DNA of 39,299 nt from Massilia glaciei (GTDB lineage: Bacteria; Pseudomonadota; Gammaproteobacteria; Burkholderiales; Burkholderiaceae_D), in assembly GCF_003011895.2 (NCBI RefSeq), contig NZ_PXWF02000253.1:1-39299 (forward strand), written 5' to 3'. The position numbers and the translations under genes were made by a program. Shown here one piece after another: positions 9,042 to 17,036 of this stretch (position 1 is the first letter of the stretch; the number at the start of each line of letters is the position of its first letter). A model generated the notes under the pieces. That model was given only the letters and a program-made list of their open reading frames with translations. It had not been told where the DNA came from and searched no databases.

Positions 9042-10274
9042 TTAGTTCATCGGGCGGTTGAGCGCCATGATGTTGAAGCGCGCCAGGTCCTTGGTGCCGT
9101 CGGCGCCTGTCACCGTCTTGAAGGCGGCGATCGCCTGGGCCTTCTTGCCGGCGGCGGCGTAGGCCTGTCCGAGGTGCAGCTTGGCGTCGTCGGGACGGCG
9201 CAGCGCGTCGCTGGCGATCGCGTCGTTCATCATCTTCAGGCCGCGCTCGGTCTTGCCGGCCTGGACCAGGCCATAGCCGAGGGCCGCCAGGCCGTCGTGG
9301 TCCTTGACCTTGATCAAGCCCGCCTCGGTCGCGGCCAGGGTCTTGTCGGTCTCGGCGATGTTCTTGGCCGCCAGGTCCTTGAGGCGCTGGTGGCGCGCCG
9401 CCTCGGCGCCGACGCCGAGCACACCCTCTTTGTAGCCGCGGTCCATGACCTTGATCGCCTCGGCCGGGGCGCCGGCCTGCAGCACCAGCTGCGCCATCTC
9501 CATGAAGTCCGACGGCTTTTTGATCAGGTTGTTGACGAACTTGATGCGGTAGACGTCGACCGAGAGGCGGTTCGAGAAGCCGGGCTTGCTCGAAACGCGG
9601 TTGAGCAGGTCGGTCCAGTAGCTCGCCTTCGGGTAGTAGGTCGCCAGTTTTTCGATCGTGTTGACGTAGCCGGCCTTGTCGCCGCTCTTGAGGTTCAGGT
9701 TGGCGAGCATCTGCAGGCTGTCCTCGGACGGCGCGCGGCCGGCCTTGGCGTCGGCGTTCATCTGCTCCTTGAGGTCCTTGGTGGCCTGGCCGTAATTGCC
9801 CATCGAGTAGTAGTTCTGGATGAGGTAGGCGCGCATCTTCGGATCGTTGTTCTGCCGCAGCGATTTTTGGATCGCGGCGTTGGCGCGCGGGAAGTCGCGC
9901 GCGCGCATGTAGATGCCGACCAGGCCTTCGGAGAAGCGCGCGCTTTCGGCCGCAGACAGTTTGCCCGAGTTGATCAGGTATTCGAAGGCGTCGGCGGCGG
10001 CGAGGTTGTCGCCCGCGCCGGAGGCGGCGGCGGCGCGCACGCGCTCGATCAGGTAGGTTTCGTTGGGAGTCTTGTTGCCGGCGCGGGCGGCCTTGTTGAC
10101 TTCGGCCAGCGCCTCTCTGTTTTTACCGGCTTTCATGAGCGCCTGCGCCGCTTGCAGCGGCACGCCGATTTCGCGGCGGACGTCGGCGGCTTGGGCGCTC
10201 GACAGGCCGATTGTTGCGGTGAATCCAATGGCGGCCATCGCGAGGCCGAGTTGAGCGAGTCGTAACTTGATCAT
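9042..10274 (-). CDS. Exported tetratricopeptide-repeat protein of the TonB operon
   Basis: About 410 residues from the ATG at 10274 (MIKLRLAQLG). A signal peptide of about 30 residues ends near SSAQA-ADV. The rest is helical, Ala-rich and repeat-like. TPR-type helices are visible at about 35-60 (PLQAAQALMKAGKNREALAEV), 115-140 and the C-terminus (AKLHLGQAYAAAGKKAQAIAAF). No enzyme motif is present. It is the last gene after exbD2, across a 90-base gap with tandem hairpins. The location suggests a periplasmic scaffold for TonB-dependent uptake, which is inference from context. Homologues are usually annotated only as TPR or hypothetical proteins. Confidence 0.8.
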   Translation of the reverse strand: MIKLRLAQLGLAMAAIGFTATIGLSSAQAADVRREIGVPLQAAQALMKAGKNREALAEVNKAARAGNKTPNETYLIERVRAAAASGAGDNLAAADAFEYLINSGKLSAAESARFSEGLVGIYMRARDFPRANAAIQKSLRQNNDPKMRAYLIQNYYSMGNYGQATKDLKEQMNADAKAGRAPSEDSLQMLANLNLKSGDKAGYVNTIEKLATYYPKASYWTDLLNRVSSKPGFSNRLSVDVYRIKFVNNLIKKPSDFMEMAQLVLQAGAPAEAIKVMDRGYKEGVLGVGAEAARHQRLKDLAAKNIAETDKTLAATEAGLIKVKDHDGLAALGYGLVQAGKTERGLKMMNDAIASDALRRPDDAKLHLGQAYAAAGKKAQAIAAFKTVTGADGTKDLARFNIMALNRPMN

Positions 10275-10294
10275 ATGAAATCTTTCAATCAAAA

Positions 10295-10348
10295 GGACAC
10301 GGCAGGGAGTCCCTGCCGCGTCTCGGCAGGGATTGCCTGCCGTGTTCC
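10295..10348 (-). repeat. Tandem palindromic element between exbD2 and the TPR gene
   Basis: Two related hairpins in tandem: 10300-10318 (CGGCAGGG, 3-base loop, complement) and 10324-10342 (CGGCAGG, 5-base loop, complement). The outer ends also pair (GGACACGGCAGG with CCTGCCGTGTTCC, one extra base), so the RNA can form two small hairpins or one long one. It resembles a REP-type intercistronic element that could stabilise upstream mRNA or lower expression of the TPR gene. Confidence 0.6.
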
Positions 10349-10364
10349 TCACACAAAAAAGCGC

Positions 10365-10796
10365 TTACTGGAATTGTTCGTTGCCGACCATGCCAATCTT
10401 GGTCACCCGGAGGCGCTGGGCGGTTGCCATGACGCCGGCCACGTACTTGTAAGACACTAACTTATTCGGACGCAAATGCACTTCAGGCTGGTCTGCCATC
10501 GCCGCGACGTTGCTGAGCTTGGCTTCGAGCTCGGCGCGGTTCGGGACGATCACATTGTCCCACAGGATGGTGCCGTCGAAGTCGACGTCGATCGTCACGA
10601 TCACCGGCGGCGTCACCATTTCGGGCGGCTTGCCGACCGGAAGGTTCAGATTGACCGAGTGATTTTGTTTCGGAATCGTGATAATCAACATGATGATCAG
10701 GACCAACATAACGTCGATCAAGGGTGTCATGTTCATTTCCATCATCGGTTGTGGATCCGCGTTGGCTGGACCGGAACTGCCGACATTCATACTCAT
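10365..10796 (-). CDS. exbD: Biopolymer transport protein ExbD, second copy
   Basis: Proton-channel subunit of the TonB energiser. It has 143 residues with one transmembrane helix at about 26-43 (LIDVMLVLIIMLIIT) carrying the proton-carrying Asp28, then a periplasmic domain (VIVTIDVDFDGTILWDN...VHLRPNKLVSYKYVAGVM). The ATG has AAGGA 7 bases upstream. It follows exbD1 after 88 bases that can form a stem-loop. A tonB-exbB-exbD1-exbD2 arrangement is known from Xanthomonas, where the second ExbD is needed only for some substrates. The two copies here are diverged, so it is not a recent duplication. Confidence 0.93.
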   Translation of the reverse strand: MSMNVGSSGPANADPQPMMEMNMTPLIDVMLVLIIMLIITIPKQNHSVNLNLPVGKPPEMVTPPVIVTIDVDFDGTILWDNVIVPNRAELEAKLSNVAAMADQPEVHLRPNKLVSYKYVAGVMATAQRLRVTKIGMVGNEQFQ

Positions 10797-10821
10797 GGTG
10801 TTTCCTTCTCAAATGTTGGGA

Positions 10822-10867
10822 CTTGCGCAGTCCCGTTTCCCGTCAGGTGCCACGGGCGCTGCGCAAG
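10822..10867 (-). other. Intercistronic stem-loop between the two exbD genes
   Basis: CTTGCGCAG at 10822-10830 pairs perfectly with CTGCGCAAG at 10859-10867. A competing local hairpin, GGGACT...AGTCCC, lies at about 10818-10836. This may tune the ratio of the two ExbD proteins. Confidence 0.35.
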
Positions 10868-10884
10868 CGGCGGCTTTACCTGGT

Positions 10885-11313
10885 TCAGCCTTTGTCGGGC
10901 GGTTCCGTGATGAAGCCCACCTTCTGAATCCCAGCACGTTGGGCCGTGTAAATCACCTTGCCGACGAACTCGTAGCGTGTTTCCTGGTCGCCACGAATGT
11001 GCACTTCCGGCTGTGGCAACTTGACAGCTTCCTTCTTGAGGAATTCAAACAGCTCGTCGGTGTTGTCAAGGCGTTTCGCGTTCCAGTACATGTCGCCATC
11101 TTTGTTCACAACGATGTTGACATTGTCAGGTTTCGTTTTCAGTAGCTGGTTAGTTTCTGTCGGCAACGCGATCTTTTGCAGCTTCAGAACTACCGGGCTC
11201 GTGATCAAGAAGATGATGAGCAGAACCAACATGATGTCGACGAGCGGCGTCGTGTTAATTTCTGAGATCACTACATCTTCATCTCCGCTTTCGGAGCCGA
11301 TGCTCATCGACAT
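10885..11313 (-). CDS. exbD: Biopolymer transport protein ExbD, first copy
   Basis: ExbD of 142 residues. Its single helix TTPLVDIMLVLLIIFLIT carries the conserved proton-carrying Asp26, and a periplasmic domain follows with IVVNKDGDMYWN and PEVHIRGDQETRYE. Two in-frame ATGs (11313 and 11307) are possible. It begins three bases after the exbB stop, indicating tight translational coupling and a shared inner-membrane complex with ExbB. Confidence 0.95.
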   Translation of the reverse strand: MSMSIGSESGDEDVVISEINTTPLVDIMLVLLIIFLITSPVVLKLQKIALPTETNQLLKTKPDNVNIVVNKDGDMYWNAKRLDNTDELFEFLKKEAVKLPQPEVHIRGDQETRYEFVGKVIYTAQRAGIQKVGFITEPPDKG

Positions 11314-11316
11314 GAT

Positions 11317-12243
11317 TTATCCAATCTTTTTAGCGCCGGCAGCGCGGCCAGCTTCGCTGGTCGACATCGCGCCGGAGATCAGAACCGAGTGGACGTCGGC
11401 GCTGAACGAGCGGATGTCTTCCATCGCGGACTTGTTACGACGGACCAACCAGTTGTAACCCAGAACGGCAGGAACGGCGACGAACAGGCCGAAGGCGGTC
11501 ATGATCAGCGCCTCGCCGACCGGGCCGGCGACCTTGTCGATCGATGCGTTACCGGTCATGCCGATGTTGGTCAGTGCGTGGTAGATGCCCCAAACGGTAC
11601 CGAACAGACCGATGAACGGCGCGGTCGAACCGACGGTTGCCAGGAACGACAGGCCATCTTGCAGACGCGATTGCACTTTCTCAACTGCGCGCTGGATCTG
11701 CATCGTCACCCAGGTCGACAGGTCGATCTGCTCGAGCAGGGCGCCGTCGTGGTGCACGGTGGCCTTGGTGCCGGTCTCGGCGATGTAGCGGAATGGCGAA
11801 CCGTCTTTCAGGGTCGCCGAACCGGCCGCGATCGAAGGGGCCTTCCAGAACTTGGCCGAAGCTTCCTTCGATTGCTTCATGATCTTCATCTGGTCGATCA
11901 GCTTGGTGACCAGGATGTACCACGAACCGATCGACATCAGGATCAGGATCACGAAGGTGCCCTTGGTGACGCCGTCGCCGTCGGTCCAGGCCGACTGGAT
12001 GCTGAACGGGTTGTGGACTTCTTCGGTCGCGCCGGCTGCCGCGGCCGGGGCTTCAGGCTCGATTGCCGGGGTTTCTGCTGCCACTGGTGCGGCCGCGTCG
12101 ACCGGTGCTGCGTCGACAGGTGCTGCTGCTTCGGTTGCGGGCGCTGCGGCCGGGGCCGGGGCCGGTGCGTCGGCGAATGCGACTGCGGTGGCCGAGAACA
12201 GGGCAGCCGCCAGGATAGCGGACAAACGGGTATTCTTAAACAT
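11317..12243 (-). CDS. exbB: MotA/TolQ/ExbB proton channel family protein ExbB with N-terminal extension
   Basis: Pentameric proton channel subunit that energises TonB. It has 308 residues, longer than E. coli ExbB (244). Residues 1-25 are a signal peptide (MFKNTRLSAILAAALFSATAVAFA). About 26-75 is an Ala/Pro-rich periplasmic linker. Three transmembrane segments follow, at about 95-115, 195-220 and 240-265. The family core is LATVGSTAPFIGLFGTVWGIYHAL and VGEALIMTAFGLFVAVPAVLGYN. GGAGGAAGC directly precedes the ATG, a strong ribosome site. It lies 85 bases after tonB. Signal-peptide ExbB variants are known in several proteobacteria. Confidence 0.95.
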   Translation of the reverse strand: MFKNTRLSAILAAALFSATAVAFADAPAPAPAAAPATEAAAPVDAAPVDAAAPVAAETPAIEPEAPAAAAGATEEVHNPFSIQSAWTDGDGVTKGTFVILILMSIGSWYILVTKLIDQMKIMKQSKEASAKFWKAPSIAAGSATLKDGSPFRYIAETGTKATVHHDGALLEQIDLSTWVTMQIQRAVEKVQSRLQDGLSFLATVGSTAPFIGLFGTVWGIYHALTNIGMTGNASIDKVAGPVGEALIMTAFGLFVAVPAVLGYNWLVRRNKSAMEDIRSFSADVHSVLISGAMSTSEAGRAAGAKKIG

Positions 12244-12328
12244 GCTTCCTCCAAAATTATAAAATAATCAGTTCGCTGAAAATAATGACAACGAAATACA
12301 CAAAGGTGAGACCGTGTGAAGCCCGGTC

Positions 12329-12988
12329 TTAATTCTCCAGCGTCCAGACATACTGCATTTGCATCCAATTTTGTGTCGGCACGCCATCGACCATGCCCGG
12401 CTTGAACCGGCACTTGCTGATGCCGTTGACCGCCGCCTTGTCGAGATCGCGCGAGCCGCTCGACTTGGTGACCTTCTGATCCATCACGCGTCCATCGGTG
12501 CCGATCAGGAAGCTTAGGGTCACGGTGCCGGTTTCTTCGTTGCGCATCGAGGCCTTTGGATATTCAGGCTTCGCGCAAGTGTTGAAATCGGCAACCGCCG
12601 CGACCGTCACCGACTTGGCCGGCGTGGTGGTCGGCGGCGCGGACGGCTGTGGCAACGCCCGGATCAGTTCGGTCGTGGCCGGCTTGACGTTGGTCACGGC
12701 TGCCATCTGGCTCGGTGGCGGAGGTTGTTGCACGTTCACTTCGACCGGCGGCACGAACGGAGGCGGCGGGGCCTTCATTTCGGGCGGCGGTGGCGGTGGC
12801 GGCACATCCGGTGGTGGAAGCGGCTTGGCCTCTTCGATGATTTGGGTTTCTACCACCTCGGCCATTTTAGCGACCACGCGGGTTCCCAGGCCCGATACCG
12901 CCGCCCAACCCACGAACAGGTGAAGGACGATGACGACGGCGATGCCAGTGAAATTCTTCCCGGTGTTCTTCTCATGTGAAAAATTCAT
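12329..12988 (-). CDS. tonB: TonB energy-transducing protein
   Basis: Links the inner-membrane ExbB-ExbD motor to outer-membrane receptors for siderophores and other ligands. The ATG at 12988 gives MNFSHEKNTG, 219 residues; an in-frame TTG 15 bases upstream is possible. One transmembrane helix lies at about 15-36 with His23, matching the helix His that contacts ExbD in E. coli TonB. A Pro-rich spacer follows at about 55-100 (PPPDVPPPPPPPEMK). The C-terminal TonB domain is about 135-219 (KPEYPKASMRNEETGTV...). It is the first gene of the operon. Confidence 0.96.
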   Translation of the reverse strand: MNFSHEKNTGKNFTGIAVVIVLHLFVGWAAVSGLGTRVVAKMAEVVETQIIEEAKPLPPPDVPPPPPPPEMKAPPPPFVPPVEVNVQQPPPPSQMAAVTNVKPATTELIRALPQPSAPPTTTPAKSVTVAAVADFNTCAKPEYPKASMRNEETGTVTLSFLIGTDGRVMDQKVTKSSGSRDLDKAAVNGISKCRFKPGMVDGVPTQNWMQMQYVWTLEN

Positions 12989-13077
12989 GCCTGCTTTCTC
13001 CAATACCAGCTTCTCTTGTTGCTACTAAACCCACTGAATGCGGCGAAAAAAACTGGCCGCATCCGGGACATCGGCGA

Positions 13078-13083
13078 ATTATA
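13078..13083 (-). promoter_or_regulatory. Candidate -10 for the tonB operon
   Basis: A perfect TATAAT on the minus strand, 90 bases before the tonB ATG, in a locally AT-rich patch. The -35 is poor at 16-18 spacing; TTGGAA occurs at a 15-base spacer. I saw no convincing Fur box next to it. Confidence 0.4.
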
Positions 13084-13724
13084 CATACGAACTTCTATTT
13101 CCAAAATACATTTTTGCACGCCCAAACCGGGTCGGTTCGGGCGCGTATGACGGGACGCCGGTCCCGTGTTTGTGGGGCGGACCGCGGTGTCACGGATTGC
13201 GCCAAAACCCCGGCGCAATTTACTGCTTCCACTCTGTCTTCCGAATGAGGCGCGGGAGCGCGAGCGCCGCGGACACTGGATTCATGATTGGCAATTCATT
13301 ATGCAATTGCTATGTGCTGCCAACTATAACCAGTTACCGGAACTGATGGCGTCCGGTTGAAAGCTGTGCCCGCCACCCGGGTTGGAACGGGTCCCTTTGG
13401 CGCTTGCCAGCGGGTGGCAAGCGCGCCGCCGGAGGGAGTGCCGGCGGCGGGGCGGGGGGGGGCGGCGCACGTAAAACAGGCTTGCTGTCGCGTTGACCGG
13501 TACAGGATCTACATTAGCATACTTTATTGCGATGCTGTTCACCTAAATTGGGGGTATTGTCGTGTAAGTTCATGCTGCGTCGCAGCATTCCAGGGCCCGC
13601 GGAAGGTGGGCGGCGCGCGCTGCGGCCCGGCTGCGGCGGGGTGGGGCGGGCCCGGCGCCGCGCTGCTGCGCTGCGGCAGGGCGGGTCGGGCCGGGCGGGG
13701 GGGGCGGCGGCGCCGGAAGGCGAA
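13084..13724. other. Non-coding stretch between tonB and spoVR with GC hairpins and a G-rich tract
   Basis: No convincing gene was seen. The first part (to about 13340) is mixed composition. At 13400-13424 there is a perfect 10-bp hairpin (GCGCTTGCCA, 5-base loop, complement), followed at 13424-13449 by a second perfect 9-bp hairpin (CGCCGCCGG, 8-base loop, complement) and a run of eight G. From about 13590 to 13724 the plus strand is extremely G-rich with many GGG/GGGG runs and could form quadruplexes. A TTGACC at about 13496 lacks a good -10. The hairpins may help end the spoVR transcript. Confidence 0.4.
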
Positions 13725-13891
13725 CTAGGAGGCTGTCGGACTTAGGATCGTCGGCTGCAAAAAGTGTCGGACGGTCCATATTTCGCCGCTTTCTCGGCCA
13801 ATAGCTCGCTATTGGCACTGCGAAATCGCCAAAATCTGTCCTCGCCCGGCACTTTTTTCGCTTCGACTCCCTAAGTCCGACAGCCTCCTAG
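13725..13891. mobile_element. Miniature inverted-repeat element 1 (about 159 bp, CTAG-flanked) at the spoVR stop
   Basis: Perfect 18-bp terminal inverted repeats, GAGGCTGTCGGACTTAGG at 13729-13746 and its complement at 13870-13887. CTAG flanks both sides (13725-13728 and 13888-13891), consistent with a 4-bp target duplication. The interior is itself weakly palindromic and centres on a perfect hairpin, GCCAATAGC-TC-GCTATTGGC (13797-13816). There is no coding capacity. The spoVR stop codon TAG is part of the right CTAG, so the element sits exactly after the gene and leaves it intact. It resembles a non-autonomous derivative of an insertion sequence that targets CTAG; the parent is not identified. 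Confidence 0.75.
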
Positions 13892-15414
13892 CTGCGGCTG
13901 CGCTTTTCGCGCTTGCACTCGAGGCCGCTGACGATGCTGCCGTCGGGGTCGACCGTGTCGAGGTGGACGTCGAAGCCCCACAGGCGCGCCACGTGCTTGA
14001 GCACCTCCTGCGCGTGCTGGTTGAGCGGGCGGCGCTGGAACTGGCTGTGGCGCAGCGTCAGCGCGCGGTCGTCGCGGGTGTTGACCTGCCAGACTTGGAT
14101 GTTCGGTTCGCGGTTGCCCAGGTTGTACTGCTCGGCGAGGCGGTTGCGCACGTAGCGGTAGCCGCGCTCGTCGTGGATGGCGGAGATCTCGAGCTTGTCG
14201 TTGTTGTCGTCGTCGAGCACGGCGAAGAAATGGAAGTCGCGGATCAGCTTGGGCGAGAGGTACTGGGCGATGAAGCTCTCGTCCTTGAAGTTGCGCATCG
14301 CGAAGTCGAGCGCGGCGCGCCAGTCGGTGCCGGCGATGGCCGGGAACCACTCGCGGTCTTCTGGCGTGGGGTGCTCGCAGATGCGGCGGATGTCGGTCAT
14401 CATGGCGAAGCCGAGCGCGTACGGGTTGATCCCGTTGTAGTGCGCGCTGGTCGCGGGCGGCTGGTAGACCACGTTGGTGTGGCTTTGCAAAAACTCCATC
14501 ATGAAGCCGTCGCCGACCACGCCCTCGCTGTAGAGCTCCTGCAGGATCGTGTAGTGCCAGAACGTGGCCCAGCCCTCGTTCATGACCTGGGTCTGGCGCT
14601 GCGGGTAGAAGTACTGGCTGATCTTGCGCGTGATGCGCACCAGCTCGCGCTGCCAGGGCTCGAGCAGGGGCGCGTATTTCTCGATGAAGTAGAGCAGGTT
14701 TTCCTCGGGCTCGGGTGGGAAGCGCGGCGCCACCACGTCGGCCTCGGCCTCGTCGCGCCGCGGCACCGTGCGCCACAGCGCGTTGACCTGCGACTGGGCG
14801 TACTCCTCGCGCTCCTTCTGGCGCGCGTCCTCCTGCGCCAGCGACAGTTTGGCCGGGCGCTTGTAGCGGTCGACCCCGTAGTTCTGCAGCGCGTGGCAGG
14901 AGTCGAGCAGCAGCTCGACCGCGTCGATGCCGTGGCGCTGCTCGCACTCGGCGATGAAGTTTTTGGCGAACACCATGTAGTCGACGATGGCGTCGGCGTC
15001 GGTCCAGGTGCGGAACAGGTAGTTCCCCTTGAAGAAGGAGTTGTGGCCGTAGGCCGCGTGCGCGATCACCAGCGCCTGCATGGTCAGGCTGTTCTCCTCC
15101 ATGAGGTAGGCGATGCACGGGTTGGAGTTGATGACGATCTCGTAGGCGAGCCCCATCTGGCCGCGCTTGTAGCTTTTTTCGGTCGACAGGAAGTGCTTGC
15201 CGAACGACCAGTGGTGGTAGGAGACCGGCATGCCGACCGAGGTGTAGGCGTCCATCATCTGCTCGGCGCTGATGATCTCGAGCTGGTTGGGGTAGGTGTC
15301 GAGCCCGAATTGTTGGGCGACGCGGCGGATCTCGTCGTGCGCGTGCTCGATCAGGTCGAACGTCCATTCGGACTGCTCGGGCAGCGCGCGCGGGTGTTTC
15401 GGGTCTCTTGGCAT
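13888..15414 (-). CDS. spoVR: SpoVR family protein (YcgB-like)
   Basis: 508-residue member of the SpoVR/YcgB family, conserved from Bacillus (spore cortex formation) to Enterobacteria. Its biochemical role is unclear; in Gram-negatives it goes with the PrkA kinase and YeaH. Conserved stretches include GMPVSYHHWSFGKHF, NSNPCIAYLMEENS, AHAAYGHNSFFK and MNEGWATFWHY. The His-rich AYGHNSFF and NEGWATFWH resemble metal-binding segments. The start has GGAGG 6 bases before the ATG. It is the last gene of prkA-yeaH-spoVR, 34 bases after yeaH. The stop codon lies in the CTAG flanking a miniature element. Confidence 0.96.
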   Translation of the reverse strand: MPRDPKHPRALPEQSEWTFDLIEHAHDEIRRVAQQFGLDTYPNQLEIISAEQMMDAYTSVGMPVSYHHWSFGKHFLSTEKSYKRGQMGLAYEIVINSNPCIAYLMEENSLTMQALVIAHAAYGHNSFFKGNYLFRTWTDADAIVDYMVFAKNFIAECEQRHGIDAVELLLDSCHALQNYGVDRYKRPAKLSLAQEDARQKEREEYAQSQVNALWRTVPRRDEAEADVVAPRFPPEPEENLLYFIEKYAPLLEPWQRELVRITRKISQYFYPQRQTQVMNEGWATFWHYTILQELYSEGVVGDGFMMEFLQSHTNVVYQPPATSAHYNGINPYALGFAMMTDIRRICEHPTPEDREWFPAIAGTDWRAALDFAMRNFKDESFIAQYLSPKLIRDFHFFAVLDDDNNDKLEISAIHDERGYRYVRNRLAEQYNLGNREPNIQVWQVNTRDDRALTLRHSQFQRRPLNQHAQEVLKHVARLWGFDVHLDTVDPDGSIVSGLECKREKRSRS

Positions 15415-15448
15415 GGTGAACCTCCGTGGTTGCCGGGCGGCCCGCGCG

Positions 15449-16717
15449 TCAGCGCGGCTGTTTTTTGAACAGCTCGCGGAACACGGGGTAGATGTCGGCC
15501 GGCGTGACGATTTTTTGCATGGCGAAATGGCGGTGGTGGTCGGCCACCTCGGCGTACTGCTCCCACAGGTTCTGGGCCGGGCCGTCGGTGATCTCGACAT
15601 AGGTGTAGTACTGGACCGCCGGCAGGATGGTGTTGATCAGGAGCTGCTTGCACAGCAACGAGTCGTTGTCCCAGTTGTCGCCGTCGGAGGCCTGCGCCAC
15701 GTAGCTGTTCCACTCGCCGCTGCCGTAGCGCTCGCCGATGACCTTGGTCAGCAGCTGCAGCGCAGACGACACCACGGTGCCGCCCGACTCGCGCGAATGG
15801 AAGAACTCCTCCTCGTCGACCTCGGCCGCGGCGGTGTGGTGGCGGATGAAGACGACGTCGATCTTGTCGTAGGCGCGCTTGAGGAACAGGTAGAGCAGGA
15901 TGAAGAAGCGCTTGGCGGTGTCCTTGCGGCTCTCGTCCATCGAGCCCGAGACGTCCATGATGCAGAACATGACGGCCTGGGTCATCGGCTTGGGCACCTT
16001 GACGCGGTTGCTGTAGCGCAGGTCGAACGGGTCGATGAACGGGATCGCGAGCAGCCGCGTGTGCAGGTGGTGGATCAGTTTTTTGAGCTCGAGCACCCGC
16101 GGGTCGTCGAGCGCGGTGCTGGCCATGACGAGCTCGGCGAGCTCGTGCTCGGCCTTGGTGAGCGCCTTGCGCGAGGAGCCGCCCACGGCGAGGCGGCGCC
16201 CGAGCGCGCCGCGCAGCGAGCGCAGCACGTGGATGTTGGACGGCGTGCCCGACATGTTGTAGCCGGCGCGCTGGTTCTTGAATTCGGTCGTCGCGGTCAG
16301 CTGCGTCTTGACCATGTTGGGCAGCTCGAGGTCCTCGAAGAAGTAGTTCATGAATTCTTCGCGCGAGAGCTCGAAGATGAAGTCGTCCTCGGAGGCCTGG
16401 TCGGTGTTGCCGGCCTTGCCGCGGCCGGCGCCGGCGCCGCCCTTGGGCCGGTTGAACTGGTCGCCCTTTTGATACTCCTTGTTGCCCGGGTTGATGGTTT
16501 CCCAGACGCCGCCGTGGGCGTGGCCGAAATTGGGCTCGTTGACATCCTTGACGGGGATCGAGACCTTCTCGCCGTTTTCGATGTCGGTGATCGAGCGCCC
16601 CTTGATGGCGCGCCCGACCGCTTCCTTGATCTGGCTCTTGTAACGCCGTAGGAAGCGCTCGCGGTTGACCGCGGACTTGTTCTTGCCCTGCAAGCGTCGG
16701 TCGATGAGGTAAGTCAA
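15449..16717 (-). CDS. yeaH: YeaH/YhbH family (DUF444) protein, TTG start
   Basis: Partner of the PrkA kinase in a conserved stress operon, with a von Willebrand A-like fold. The MIDAS-type motif FCIMDVSGSMDES is visible in the middle of the protein. The start is the TTG at 16717: it gives M-TYLIDRRLQGKNKS, which matches the E. coli YeaH N-terminus, and AGGAGG (16724-16729) sits 6 bases upstream. An ATG two bases upstream of it is out of frame and makes only ATG-TTT-TGA. The result is 422 residues (E. coli 427). A Gly/Lys-rich loop lies at about 93-107 (KGGAGAGRGKAG). A miniature element separates it from prkA. Confidence 0.94.
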   Translation of the reverse strand: MTYLIDRRLQGKNKSAVNRERFLRRYKSQIKEAVGRAIKGRSITDIENGEKVSIPVKDVNEPNFGHAHGGVWETINPGNKEYQKGDQFNRPKGGAGAGRGKAGNTDQASEDDFIFELSREEFMNYFFEDLELPNMVKTQLTATTEFKNQRAGYNMSGTPSNIHVLRSLRGALGRRLAVGGSSRKALTKAEHELAELVMASTALDDPRVLELKKLIHHLHTRLLAIPFIDPFDLRYSNRVKVPKPMTQAVMFCIMDVSGSMDESRKDTAKRFFILLYLFLKRAYDKIDVVFIRHHTAAAEVDEEEFFHSRESGGTVVSSALQLLTKVIGERYGSGEWNSYVAQASDGDNWDNDSLLCKQLLINTILPAVQYYTYVEITDGPAQNLWEQYAEVADHHRHFAMQKIVTPADIYPVFRELFKKQPR

Positions 16718-16784
16718 AACATGCCTCCTGCTCAAACTAGCGCGGCGGGCCGGGCCGCGCGCGGCCCGGATCCGGTTCGATCAT

Positions 16785-17018
16785 CCTAGATTCCCCAGTT
16801 GGACAGGCGCGAGTGTGCGTTTTTCCGGCTTTCTGGCTAGGCGTGACGACGACGCAGACTCCATTCTGATAGGAGGAACAACAACGCCAGGAAGCCGGAA
16901 AAATGTGCAATCGCGCCTGTAGCGCAGGCACCCAAAAGGTGAAGCATTTAAATGCGAAAACATCAATGGAATACAAGTACTTATCGAAACCAATGAGCGG
17001 TCAACTGGGGAATCTAGG
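16785..17018. mobile_element. Miniature inverted-repeat element 2 (234 bp) with 5-bp target duplication, between prkA and yeaH
   Basis: Perfect 17-bp terminal repeats: CCTAGATTCCCCAGTTG at 16785-16801 and its complement at 17002-17018. ATCAT flanks both ends (16780-16784 and 17019-17023), a 5-bp target duplication. Inside, arms of about 35 bp (16803-16837 and 16886-16920) form a second strong hairpin with few mismatches, its stem holding TTTTTCCGGCTT. The right part is AT-rich with small palindromes (GCATTTAAATGC, AAGTACTT), unlike the GC-rich host. No ORF is credible. It is probably a non-autonomous transposable element, inserted inside the operon. Confidence 0.82.
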
Positions 17019-17036
17019 ATCATACGCCGCCGATGC

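Noticed and set aside
10295-10348. Reading the palindrome as part of the TPR protein N-terminus (an upstream start near 10352)
   Set aside because: It would encode a Cys/Arg-rich tail before a perfect signal peptide, so the ATG at 10274 is the better start.
12256-12261. TATAAT upstream of exbB as an internal promoter
   Set aside because: The start site would fall within the exbB ribosome site, only about 6 bases from the ATG, and there is no -35.
13038-13346. 102-residue plus-strand frame in the tonB-spoVR gap
   Set aside because: No ribosome site, no recognisable domain, and biased composition. It crosses the tonB promoter region.
13425-13724. G-rich tract as a CRISPR-like or tandem array
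   Set aside because: There is no repeated unit or spacers; it is compositional skew only.
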